From: Brachionus plicatilis
Taxonomy: Eukaryota > Rotifera > Eurotatoria > Ploima > Brachionidae
Assembly: GCA_010279815.1 (NCBI GenBank)
Contig: QEOQ01000191.1
Location: 40,730-104,729 of the forward strand
DNA: 64,000 nucleotides
Direction of reading: 5' to 3'
Below are positions 44,861 to 56,914 of this stretch, piece after piece. Position 1 is the stretch's first letter. The number at the start of each line of letters is the position of its first letter. Made by a program: the position numbers and the translations under genes. The notes beneath the pieces are model-generated. The model was not told where the DNA came from, did not search any database, and worked only from the letters and a program-made list of their open reading frames with translations.

Positions 44861-45770
44861 TATATTCCAAATGATGACGTCATATACCAATTACATCCTT
44901 TTCCAACTATATACTCCCTCTAACAAATTAAATTTAATTATTTTATACTTTTTTTAACATATTTTGATTTCTTTTTATTTTTTTCTTTATGTTTTATTGT
45001 TTTAATTCTTATTGTTTTTAATCTCAATTTTTAATTTGACCTTGAACCATTTTGGTTGAATTTCTAGCATTGATTTTGTCATACAATTTAAATGAACAAC
45101 CATTGTTTCACTACTTGTTTTGTCTTTAATTTCGTAGTTAACATCACCATTGACATGTCAATTCCCACAGTTTTCAACTCTTTTGCTGAATCTTTTAAAT
45201 ATTTGATACCCTTAAAATTCAAATTATCAAAATCTGAAAATTTTATCTTATATATAAAATCACATTGTTTTTTTGGGAATTTGAAATTTTTTTCATTCAT
45301 TATTTCACCTTAAATCATCAAAACCTGCTCATCCATTTCATGTATAATATTAACCATAATTCCTTTCAAAACTTTTAAAAAATTCAATCATTATTTAAAA
45401 AATAAAGCACAAAACTGCATCTTCTCTTTCGGTATCATCTAGAATTTTTTAATTTCTACGCTTGAAGTTATCCCATTAATCTCCGAAAAAGATGATTAGG
45501 CTCTATAACGTGGTATTTTACCGCAACCATCACAATATCATCATCTTTTTTAATCTTAGGTTCAGATACTATCTCTGGTTGTTGTTTTTTTTTGTTTTGG
45601 AGGCATCGTATTGAAAATTAAAAATTTTTAAAAAGGTTTAGAATGGTTATTAAAGTATATTAAATAAAAGAATACTAAAGAGTGAAAATTAAAACAACTA
45701 CAGACTTTTTGTTTTAAATTAAACATTCTTTTTATTTTTAGGGTTTTTGCGAGGAACGAAGCAGCCGTGA
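44861..45770. other. no supported gene
   Basis: A 70-codon minus frame (45088-45300, MNEKNFKFPKKQCDFIYKIK) and an antisense 73-codon frame overlap here; neither is recognised and both may be chance. A minus-strand MPPKQKK start near 45606 is followed by a stop after 14 codons. Confidence 0.3.
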
Positions 45771-45774
45771 CGAG

Positions 45775-46565
45775 CTATATAGTCTCAAAATGAGAGTGTA
45801 TTGTAAATCTAGAATGCGCGATTTGAAAATATTTTTCTGGATGAGAATTTTTCAAGACCACGATTCTGAGCTCACCATTTCGTATACCCCAGAATCGTTT
45901 CTTATCATCATTGCCGGTCTCAAATTTGAGTTTGCGTCCGTTTATGGTCACCGATTCCTTCAGTTTTGCATTTCTAGTGTCACGTTCCTCTCGAAGTTTT
46001 TTGTCAGCCGCTCTTTCACTTGGCGTGCCGTCCTCGTTAATGTAGACCTTTTTGTACTGCTCATTCTCACTTTCATGCAACTTTTTTTCCATTAAGTATT
46101 TCCATTTTGGCGTCAACTGACTCCATTTGCAAGACAACCAGGACTCGTTCGTTCATCATATTTCGCACATTTGCTGTGTTACCTGTTATTTGACCTCTCA
46201 TAACCCTGCTCTCAGCGACCTCAATCTCACTCGTTAGACTCTTTACTAAAGCATCATCACCTCCTTTCGTACACAACTCAGCCGGTATAGCCACTATGAC
46301 GTTATTTGCTCGCTCGGCTTTCTTTTTCATCTCGTTTGCCATCGTGGCCATCATTGCAACCGCCTTTTTATCCTTGTGAACTTCGCCAGCCATGATCTTC
46401 GACCATTCTAGTGGTGCTGGTGTTGTTGCCTCTTTTTGATTTTTTTTTAACTCAGTTATCTCGGTTGTCATTTCCTTGATTTGTTACTTCTGAGCCTTCA
46501 CAATGCTCACTAACGCCATAACATATTTGTGCATCTTTTTTAAGGTATCCGTGCTTTGTCCTGTT
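45775..46565 (-). pseudogene. non-LTR retrotransposon ORF1-like fragment
   Basis: Two minus-strand frames form one protein. The upstream one (46471-46073) has a helical start ITELKKNQKEATTPAP, then NNVIVAIPAEL and RNMMNERVLVVLQMESVDAK. The downstream one (46137-45775) has KKVYINEDGTPSERAADKKL and REERDTRN, a pattern typical of LINE ORF1 proteins (VYIN.D.T..ER). The shift occurs at an A7/T7 run (46081-46087). Upstream of 46471 the frame continues through a TAA to about 46565. There is no RT nearby. Confidence 0.6.
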
Positions 46566-46656
46566 AACTAAAAATTAGTCGACTAAACTAAATTAGTTAA
46601 GTTAAGACCCATTACTAATGATTTTTCAATTTTTCCAGCAATTTTTATTTTAATTA

Positions 46657-46952
46657 TAGTGTTGGATACGGTCAAGACAAATCAGTCTATTACATGGACG
46701 GTTTTTTGCGGTCATTTGGCCGGTCAGCTAGGCGGTCTAATTTCTGGACCGCCTAGCTGACCAGAAATTAGATACGGGCGGTCAAAAATATTGTATTTTT
46801 TAGACCGTTTATTTTGGCGGCCCAAAAATTAGACCGCCTGGCTGACCGTCCAAATGACCGCCCGTCAAAAAGTTGGCCTGCTACTGCGGACACGGTCACG
46901 GTTTCTAAAAATTTTGGCCGGTTAAGTGTCGCTTGAACGGATCCCAACACTA
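46657..46952. mobile_element. hAT MITE with 8-bp target duplication
   Basis: Ends TAGTGTTGGATACGGTCAAG and, from the other side, TAGTGTTGGGATCCGTTCAAG-like; TTTAATTA flanks both sides (46649-46656 and 46953-46960). An 8-bp duplication and a TAGTGTTG end are typical of hAT. Inside is a 16-bp perfect hairpin (GGTCAGCTAGGCGGTC / GACCGCCTAGCTGACC) and a third copy of the same GACCGCC block, so the element is unusually GC-rich. Confidence 0.9.
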
Positions 46953-46960
46953 TTTAATTA

Positions 46961-48220
46961 AAAACAATATATTTTTCTATAAACAAAATTATATTAGATT
47001 TTTCAATTATTTATTTCAATCATAATTTCAATCATAATTTTATAATAAATTAAATTTTTTGAAAAAAAAACTAACGTTTCGTTACTCGCATATAAAGCTT
47101 TGCTTACCCATATTTTTTATTTTAAAAGCATTTATTAGTTACATTGCAAAGATTTAAAAACCACTTAATAAAGAAGGATGTTTAATTAAAACAAAAAGTC
47201 TGCAGTTGGTTTGATCTACATTCTTTAATTACTCTCAAATATTTAAAATTAATTTTTTTTTAAAAAAAATGAATAAAAACTTCAAAAAAAGCAAATATAT
47301 ATCACTGTAAATTTGTAAAATAACTTTTCAAATTAATATATAATTTCAATTTTGCTTTGTTCAGGCATTTTAAAAACTATAAAATATCAAATAAACTACT
47401 CACCAAAAGTTAATGAGAAAAGTTTAAATCTTTTTCTCATAAAAATTTTATTTATTCACATTGCTGGTACGATAAAAGAATTTTACCATAATTTACGTTA
47501 ATTTCCGTAATTTGACTAAAGTTCATGGTAATTAACGTAAATTACCATAAAAAAGGGCCAAAATTTTTTGAAATAATTTTTTTACATGGATTTTTTTTTT
47601 CTTTCTTCAATTTTAAGCATATTACAAGGACATTTTTTTAATGAAGTTACTGAGTGTCTTAATTAGGTTTTTTATGTTTAATTTACTGAACTTAATTTGT
47701 TATTTATTTTTGTGATTATTTCCTTTCTTTTAGAATACAAGATTTATTAATACACAATTAGTTGTATATTAATTGTTTCAAAAGTTATTCTGAATTTAAG
47801 ATGAAAAAATTTAGGGTATATCTCCGTATTTTTTGTTATTTTCTGTGTTTTTTTGAATTTTTTTATATCATAATCCTTTTTCAAAAATTTTAAAACAAAG
47901 CTTTGAAATATTACAAAAATTCAGAAATCTGCTATGAAATTTAACTGCTCTTATAATATTTGAAAATGAAATTTGATCAAAAATTTTAATAAATCAACAA
48001 CAAATTTTAGTTAAATAATCAACAAAAATCCGAAAATTGTCAATTTAGGATATCTACTCATTTTTAAAAGCGGTACAGAAGATATATCAGTTGATTCAAT
48101 TTACAGAACATATTTTGGTCGCTCCGAATAAAAGTTTTGGCGTTTTTAATATTTTGCTTGGTTTTTTTGTACTAAAATTCACAATTTTTAATCAATAATT
48201 TTTGTATATTTTAATCTAAT
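46961..48220. other. AT-rich, no gene seen
   Basis: Only TTACGTTAATTTCCGTAATT-type short inverted strings near 47491-47545 stand out. Confidence 0.4.
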
Positions 48221-48639
48221 ACCGTAAACTCGTGTTCACGACTCTAAGAGTAAAGCCCAAATCCAACCTTTTTTCTTTTAGAAATTACATCGTTTCTATG
48301 TTATATGAATTAAAATTTAATTTGCTAGAAAATACCCTGAATATGGGATGTTTTCTAAAAATAAAGTCCAAATTTAACTTTTATTCTAACAAAAAAATTG
48401 TCTTTGCTCTCAAAAAAAATATTAAAAATTAAAAAAATTGTAGAGTTAATTAAAAATAGAAAAAAAGTCAAATTTGAGCTTTTTTCTATTTTTTAAACTT
48501 AACTCTAATAGCATTTTCAATATTTTTAACCATAAAATTTTTCCATTATACGTTTCATAGTATGAAATTTGAAAAATACATTTAAAACTTTTATCACAAA
48601 AATGATTGTTAGTGATTATGAAGATGGGTTTTGTGAAGT

Positions 48640-48682
48640 TCAGTACAAAATAACAGAGCAAAGTGTAAGATATACATGAATG
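48640..48682. repeat. MITE end fragment inside the Helitron
   Basis: TGTGAAGTTCAGTACAAAAT and AACAGAGCAAAGTGT match the left end of the MITE at 6008. Confidence 0.6.
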
Positions 48683-48984
48683 AGGATGAACATTAAAAAC
48701 CCTACCGGCTAGACTTTGATTATCTTGTTTAGACAAAAAATTCAATACTTCTTGTTTAAAATCTAGTGTTTATCATTTTCTTTTTCTTGAATCACTAGAT
48801 TCTGACAGAAAATTTGTTAGGCTCACTAACATCTTCATCTAATTATTTAAAATTTCACGAAGTTAGCGAGTTAGCAAGTTAGCGAGTTATCGATGTCAAG
48901 GTTGAATAGTGAGAGAGAATAGATAATTGATTGATTACCAATTATCAATTAAGTATTAATATATATCGGACATATATATATTAT

Positions 48985-49424
48985 ACCCGACAGAATTTTT
49001 AAATAGCTTAAATTCATCAGGAATGCCACCTCATAAATTAGTTCTTAAAAAAGGCCAACCTATTATTTTACTTAGAAATGTCTCAGCTTCGGATGGATTG
49101 TGTAACGGTACCAGGCTTATTTGTAGAAATTTTTACAGTAAAATAATTGAATGTCAAATAGCTGTTGGATCTAATGCTAAAAAAATAGTTTACATACCGA
49201 GAATGCTATTGATTCCAACTGATGCAAATTTACCTTTCGAATTAAAAAGGCTTCAATTTCCTATACGACCAGCGTTTGCAATGAGTATAAATAAATCTCA
49301 AGGACAAACTTTAGAACACGTAGGGGTTTACTTAAACGAACCTGTTTTTACTCATGGGCAATTATATGTAACCTTTTCAAGAGTGACAAATAAAAAAAAT
49401 CTCAAGATTGAATCATCCAAATAA
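48985..49424 (+). pseudogene. Helitron PIF1-like helicase, C-terminal end
   Basis: The Rep/helicase unwinds DNA for rolling-circle transposition. Only the last part remains, starting upstream of the ATG at 49023 with YPTEFLNSLNSSGMPPHKL. Then LKKGQPIILLRNVSASDGLC and NGTRL, then RPAFAMSINKSQGQTLEHVG (helicase motif V-type) and FTHGQLYVTFSRV (motif VI-type with the Arg). It ends at TAA 49422-49424, about 120 bp before the Helitron terminus, the normal place. Confidence 0.9.
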
Positions 49425-49800
49425 CTTAACAAAAAACATAGTTTATCCTGAGGTTTTTCAATAAATTTTTTAGTGTGTTCTGCAATTTTTTTTTCTTAAT
49501 TTTATTTAAATTCCACCGGCAGCGAAGCAACGGGTATCTACTAGTAATCACTAACAATCATTTTTGTGATAAAAGTTTTAAATGTATTTTTCAAATTTCA
49601 TACTATGAAACGTATAATGGAAAAATAAATTTTTTTGTTTGAATAAAAGTTAAATTTGGGCTTAATTTTTAGAAAATATCCCATATTCAGGGTATTTTCT
49701 AGCAAATTCATATAACATAGAAACGATGTAATTAACTCTAAAAGAAAAAAGGTTGGATTTGGGCTTTACTCTTAGAGTCGTGAACACGAGTTTACGGTAA

Positions 49801-50144
49801 TTAAATATTAAATTATTAAGTTTATTTAAGAAAAAATAGATAAATCAAATTATATACTAATTATTTTTTATCATAAATAATGCAAGCAAAAAAAAGTAAT
49901 TTTAATTTTTTTCCAATAAAAAAGGGCTTTGTAGTCTAAAAAAATTTTTGTAAAAAATAATAAATCGCAATTTTTGCTCAGACAAATTTTAATATGTATC
50001 CATTAATGCATTTTGGAGATTTTTGGAGCTAAACAAAAAAAGTCAATTTTAAATTTAAATATTATTTTTGTTCGGAAATTCACAGTACCATTCACAGTAC
50101 AATTTTCGAGATAAATTTTTTTTCTGAGCAATCGGTCTTTTTTT
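49801..50144. other. AT-rich spacer
   Basis: No gene or repeat recognised. Confidence 0.4.
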
Positions 50145-50497
50145 GGTTGTGAAATCCAAATTCAATTGAACAAAAATTCTTACTTTTTTGATGAATTAAA
50201 ATAAAGATGAAATAACAAAGTGTAGCATACTTTGTTGCATCTTATTTACTTAAAATAATTTTTCTCATGTTTTTAATATGACAAAAAATAAAATACCAAT
50301 AAAATTTAAATTGATTTTTGGTTTAATTTACTAAAAAAAAAAGAAAATGATGATTTTATTTTAGGTAATAAAGGTGCGACAAAGTATGTTACACATTGTT
50401 GCAGTATTTTTTTTTAAATATATTTTATTAACTTTAATTTTAATTCATCAAAAAAGGAAGAATTTTTGTTCAATTTGTATTTGAATTTCACAATATC
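50145..50497. mobile_element. MITE, TTGTGAA-ended family
   Basis: Ends GGTTGTGAAATCCAAATTCA and GTATTTGAATTTCACAATATC-like; core AACAAAGTGTAGCATACTTT and GCGACAAAGTATGTTACACA, as in the copies at 22574 and 32976. Confidence 0.7.
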
Positions 50498-52144
<1,647 letters not shown>

Positions 52145-52548
52145 TTCAATGAATCTTGTAGGATTTTTTTTATTCAAATCATTTTAATTTTATGCTTAAT
52201 AAAACTTTGGGTCAAACTCAGGGTAATTATGTCCTATCTCTTCTTAATTTCATTTAATTATTCAATAATTATTTGATTTTTCATTTAAAATTTATTATAT
52301 AGCGACTTAATTAAAATAAAATGTTAAACTTTAATTTTAAATTTAATAAACATCTGACTAATTAAAAAATTAGTATTTTTTTAAATGTCAATCATCCTCA
52401 TTAAATAAAATAATTATTTGAGCATTAGAAATTTTCTTCAACTTTTTTATCCACATCCAAAATAAATTAACTGAATTTTTACTTGTTGTTTTAGGGAATT
52501 TTCCTCACCGCCATTTTTATTAAAACTATTCTCTTTTGATGTAAACAT
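52145..52548. other. calmodulin 2 3' flank
   Basis: AATAAA at 52198-52203 may serve as polyadenylation signal; otherwise AT-rich. Confidence 0.4.
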
Positions 52549-52556
52549 GTTTATTT

Positions 52557-52873
52557 GGCATCTTGAAGTTTAGGATCAAAAAAATCAGATCAAACAGTTT
52601 TTTCAGTATTCAGCTACTTGATCAAATGATCAAGTAGCTGAATATTGTGTGAGGCTCTGCAAAAACTCTGCATTTAAATTGCGCAGTCAAATTAAACAAT
52701 TTTTAATGGCGTGCATTTTGCTGCAAAATGCAGAGTTTTTGCAGAGCCTCACACAATATTCAGCATGTATTTTGCATTATTTAGTATTTTGCAGAGAGAC
52801 TTAAGAACCATTCAAAAGTTATAAACAAAATACTATTTGATCTGATTTTTTTGATCCTAAACTTCAAGATGCC
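52557..52873. mobile_element. MITE, 38-bp perfect ends, 8-bp target duplication
   Basis: GGCATCTTGAAGTTTAGGAT begins inverted ends that match perfectly for 38 bp, and GTTTATTT flanks both sides (52549-52556 and 52874-52881). Two further hairpins are nested inside: CAGCTACTTGATCA/TGATCAAGTAGCTG, and long arms AATATTGTGTGAGGCTCTGC with GCAGAGCCTCACACAATATT. An 8-bp duplication fits the hAT superfamily. Confidence 0.85.
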
Positions 52874-53224
52874 GTTTATTTTAATATAAACATATTGTAT
52901 TTTTTAATAAAAAGGGGTCTAATTTATTAAGGGTCCTACTAAAATACTGACCCCCAATTTTTTAAAATTTTCTGATCCCCATTTATTTTTCAAGGCAAAA
53001 ATATTTTTAAAAGTTTTAATTAATCAATTAGTTTGAATTTTTCTCTTTTTTTTGAAAATCAAACTAGTTTTTCTCCAAAATTTTTATTTTTTGTGTAAAT
53101 TGAATATTTTTATATTTTTAAAAACCTGACCCCCTACTGACCCCCATTTTTCTTGAAGAAAATTAAACAAGCTTTCTAAAAATATGCCTAGTTTTTCTCT
53201 AGAAAGTATAGTTTTTGAGATATT

Positions 53225-53930
53225 TTGATTATACGGTTATAGATAAAGAAAAAATCTTTGGCATCCTCACCCCGTTTTCGTAAAATCGGAGGATAAGTGT
53301 GAAGTATCATAAGAAATAAAAAATGAAAATGGATACAGATATAAAAATTTTACTAAAAACTATTTTAGTGGAAAGTGTTATCAATTTAGATGAGTTTTGA
53401 TTAAAATAGAGGTAAGCTTATAAAAATAGAGTAAAGTTAATTTAATTTTCTGAAAAAATATAAAAAACTTCTGAATCTAAATTTGTATTTTTCGCTAAAA
53501 TAACGGGTGATGCATAAGAAATGGACCAAAAATTAAAAGAATATCTCAAAAAATAAAAATGAGTTCTGTTTTTTTTTTTTTTTATATTGTAAAGAATTTA
53601 TTTTTTAATAGAATTATGATTTTTAAATAATGAAAAAACTCCATTGTGGCCGATTTTTCTGAGCTTTGCTTTGACTCCCACCACGAGAGATTTCACAAAA
53701 TTTAAATCGAATTCCTTCAACTTCAATTTAGTACGGTTAATCAGCTGTTGCTCAGTTGAGGCTTGCCAACCTCCCTCGTATAATTTCTAAAGGAGTGATA
53801 GGCTCGTTTAAATTATTTTGTACCAATTTAAAAAGTCTCTTATTTCTTATGATACTTCACACTTATCCTCCGATTTTATGAAAACGGGGTGAGGATGCCA
53901 AAGATTTTTTCTTTATCTATAACCGTATTA
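53225..53930. mobile_element. inverted-repeat element with mariner-like remnant
   Basis: Arms of about 90 bp (53228-53316 and 53838-53928) begin TACGGTTATAGATAAAGAAA and contain TTTGGCATCCTCACCCCGTT. Between them are GGGTGATGCATAAGAAATGG (53507-53526), resembling mariner-type ends, and a minus-strand frame WQASTEQQLINRTKLKLKEF then VKAKLRKIGHNGV (53770-53640) that looks like the C-terminus of a transposase. No complete gene remains. Confidence 0.6.
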
Positions 53931-54616
53931 AATTCTTTACCATCTTTAAAAAGTTATGGAATTTGTCTTGAAAATTTCATTAATCTGAACTTATTTATTT
54001 AGAATATTTTTTGGTAAATAAGATTTAAAAAACTTTTGAGAGTGCAGGGGTTTATTTTTTTGAGCAGCACAAATGATCTTTTTGAGATTTGTTAATTTAG
54101 CTCGTCAATGTTTTCTAATTAACTGTAATAATTAACTGTAATAGCATGCTAAACTGAAATATATGCTTGAAGGAATAAGATAACTCAACATATCATCATC
54201 TTTCGGAACTTTAAAGTCAACGACTCTATCTGAGTGAAGATGGTATTAAGAAACTATCAAAGACTTAAAAAATATTCTGTCTTTATTTTATTATATGTTG
54301 GTGTTTTATCATTTATTACTGAGAGATTGAGCTTGTAAATAACTTACTCTTAAAAAAGGACATTATCAGAACTTTTAAATAAATATTAAAACATGTAAAT
54401 ATGACTGATTTTTAACTAAAAAATTAAATTTGAATTTTGAAAAAGTGTTAAAATTGACACCTCTGGTCCTTTGAGTGCAAAAGGCTTTGTGAAATTTTAG
54501 CACAAAAACTTAAGTTTTATTTTTCCTAATTGTTTTTGCACAATTAGAAAAAAAATTATAATGTTTTTTACAGTGATTTTATTAATAAAATTTCACATTG
54601 CCTTTTTAACAATGAT
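53931..54616. other. AT-rich spacer
   Basis: Nothing recognised. Confidence 0.4.
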
Positions 54617-54618
54617 TA

Positions 54619-55274
54619 CAGTCGACTCTCTTTAATCCATAACAGATGGGACCGAAAATAACCATTACGGATTATCTTTAATCCGTAAACGAATAAAAAT
54701 CTTAAAATTTTCGGATTAATGAATGTAAATTTTGATACAAAATTTTATAGATAACAATTTATAGAAATATAGTTTAATAAACATTTAATTTTAAAGTAAA
54801 CGGAATAATTTTTATTTTAATTTTTTCTAAAAAAAGAAGAAATAAATGTCTGGTTTAGACTTGACAACCTCAAATCAGACAACCGCTTTTTTATTTTCGA
54901 TAACAATTCTAAGTCACACTCGTTAAAATCTTCAGAAGTTTCAAAAAAAATTTGAACTTGATCTATTGCCTGCTTTGCTTGTTAATAACTTACAGATACA
55001 GGTTCTTGATCGATTACCTCAACTTCGTCACCAGATTTTTGGTTGTTTTTTTGAACAATTTCAATTATATTCTGATCTGTTAGGGCCTGGCCCTCGCAGA
55101 TTTAGAATTTGAATTTTTTTTTGTTACGAATGGCAAAATAAACCGAACTAAAATTACGAATAAAAGTGATGAAATTTGTATTGAAAGTATTGGAAAGGGG
55201 GTAGGGACCGGAGAAAAACGTTCGAATGCCGAATTTTACGAATAAAGGAGTTTCGGATTAAAGCGAGTCGACTG
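54619..55274 (-). mobile_element. pogo/Tigger-like element, internally deleted
   Basis: Ends CAGTCGACTCTCTTTAATCC and, from the other side, CAGTCGACTCGCTTTAATCC, flanked by TA (54617-54618 and 55275-55276). It differs in sub-terminal sequence from the element at 37001, so it is a second family. Confidence 0.85.
54840..55035 (-). pseudogene. pogo/Tigger transposase C-terminal fragment
   Basis: On the minus strand: DEVEVIDQEPVSVSY, a stop, then QAKQAIDQVQIFFETSEDFN and LELLSKIKKRL, which resembles the C-terminal helices of Tigger/jerky proteins (A..AL..V..F). The catalytic core is missing. Confidence 0.55.
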
Positions 55275-55677
55275 TATTATTAAATGAGAATTTAAATTGA
55301 TTATTTGAATGTTGACTATGTATTTGATTGGAAATGTTTTAATCAATAAACTTCAACCAAGTAAAATGTCTTAAACTTTATCAGAATCAAAGTGAAAAAA
55401 TCTTAATTTTTTTCTTGGTGACAATCAAAGATTCTGGAATTTCGATATCAAAGTGTCAATCGTTCTTTCACAAAAAAATAAATTTGCCTGATCTTAAATT
55501 TGAAAATGCAATAAAAATTGTCAAGATTTGTTTTATCCTGCAATAATTGAATATCCTAATTGACTCGGTCTCATTTAATAGCATCGTTTTAAAATTTATT
55601 AATTTAATTGAATTACTTCCTGTCTGCATTGGAATTTCAACCAAATAAAGTACCTTATATTTAGTAATGAGAATTAA

Positions 55678-56524
55678 AGGGGTTGTGCACATAGTAGGGT
55701 AAATTTTGCCCCTTTTTTGGTCTCACTGTGCCAAAATAAAATCTTATAATTTCTAAAAGAAGACCTTTTAAGGAATCTAAATTTGATGTTTTTAGAGGTG
55801 CTAAGCCTATTTTGTTTAATAAATATAGTAGAATTTATCCAGTATATGACTTAGACATATCATTTTGTAGCTTAATATCTCTTTTTTTCATTAAATATTT
55901 TTTTAATACTTTTTTTGGGATTTAAAAATAAAATCATCAAAATAAAAAGGTTTTAATGAAATTGCCACTTTTTAAATTTGAAATTGATTTGCTGGTTGCC
56001 CCAACAAGCTAAAATCAAAATTCCTTCAAAATCGAATGATTTTATGGGAGAATCGAAAGATTTTTTTTGAATAAAAGAAGATCAGTCCTAATAAAAATTA
56101 ACTGAAGATATTTCAAGCTCTATTATTCATTTCAAAATAAGAACTTTATTAAATAATATTTTTTATCAAAATTGTATCAAAAAGAATAAGAATAAGGAAT
56201 AAGCACGAGATAGCTTTCACTATGCTAAAAAGATTTATTTTTAAGTTTTCAATACTCATCAATCCTCCTCATCAATTAAGGAGTGGTTGTAAAATTTTTA
56301 AAATTGAATTTATTTTGAAAATTTTTATTTTTAAGATGATAGAAGTGAGATTTACACGAAATTAGACACCTTATACTCGAAAAAAAATTTATTCAAAAAT
56401 TCTGAAAATCCACTTAGATGTTAAGTTTTTGATTAGAATTTATAAATTGAAAATGAAACTTAAAAAAAAGTTAAAATTATAAATTTTAAGGGGCGAAATT
56501 TGCATGCTTATGTGCACAACCCCT
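55678..56524. mobile_element. TTAA-type DNA transposon derivative
   Basis: Ends AGGGGTTGTGCACATA and TATGTGCACAACCCCT are perfect for 16 bp and continue imperfectly to GCCCC. The left flank is TTAA (55674-55677), the right TTAG (56525-56528), one base different. TTAA duplication with an AGGGGT end suggests Kolobok. No transposase is seen inside. Confidence 0.7.
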
Positions 56525-56528
56525 TTAG

Positions 56529-56914
56529 ACAAAACTTGATGAAATATCAGAATTGAAGATTACCTCAGAAACTTTAAAAAAATTTTTTAAAGTTTTTAAA
56601 AATAATTTTTATTAAATAGCTTGAATATCTTATAGTTAAATTTATTCAAATAATTTTTTTTTTCTTTTTAATTTTATAATAATTTAAAATTTCAAATGAA
56701 TACTTTTAGATAGAATTTAAATAAATGAAGTGTTAATCGGTCTTATAGATAGGCGCACTAGCATGTTGGTTAACCTTGAAACTTAACTTAGAAACTTTAA
56801 TATCTTAGAAATCTTTAAAAAAAAATTTAAAAGTTTTTAAAAATAATTTTTATTAAATAGCAAGCTAAAAATTGTTTGAAAAAGCTTAATAAAAAAATGA
56901 TCAATTTTTAAAAT
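56529..56914. other. 3' flank of the GPCR gene
   Basis: A duplicated string (TTTAAAAATAATTTTTATTA near 56597 and 56837) is present; otherwise AT-rich. Confidence 0.4.

Larger units (their letters stand above)
48619..49544 (+). mobile_element. Helitron 3' end with helicase fragment
   Basis: The insert ends with CTAG (49541-49544) before T, preceded by a small GC hairpin (ACCGGCAGCGAAGCAACGGGT, 49515-49534 approx.), as Helitrons do, and sits between A and T of the host palindrome. Its left boundary shows no TC start; instead it begins with a fragment of the MITE family (GGGTTTTGTGAAGTTCAGTA, 48627-48646), so the left part may be captured or rearranged. Confidence 0.75.
48221..49800. mobile_element. 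palindromic element split by a Helitron insertion
   Basis: The left arm (48221-48618) and right arm (49545-49800) are inverted copies. Outer ends are TACCGTAAACTCGTGTTCAC and its reverse complement; the inner ends GTTAGTGATTA and TAATCACTAAC would meet as a perfect palindrome if the insert were removed. The right arm lacks about 140 bp present in the left. Confidence 0.8.

Noticed and set aside
45088..45313. Overlapping ORFs of about 70 codons on both strands
   Set aside because: Neither shows a known motif; overlapping opposite frames in AT-rich DNA are likely chance.
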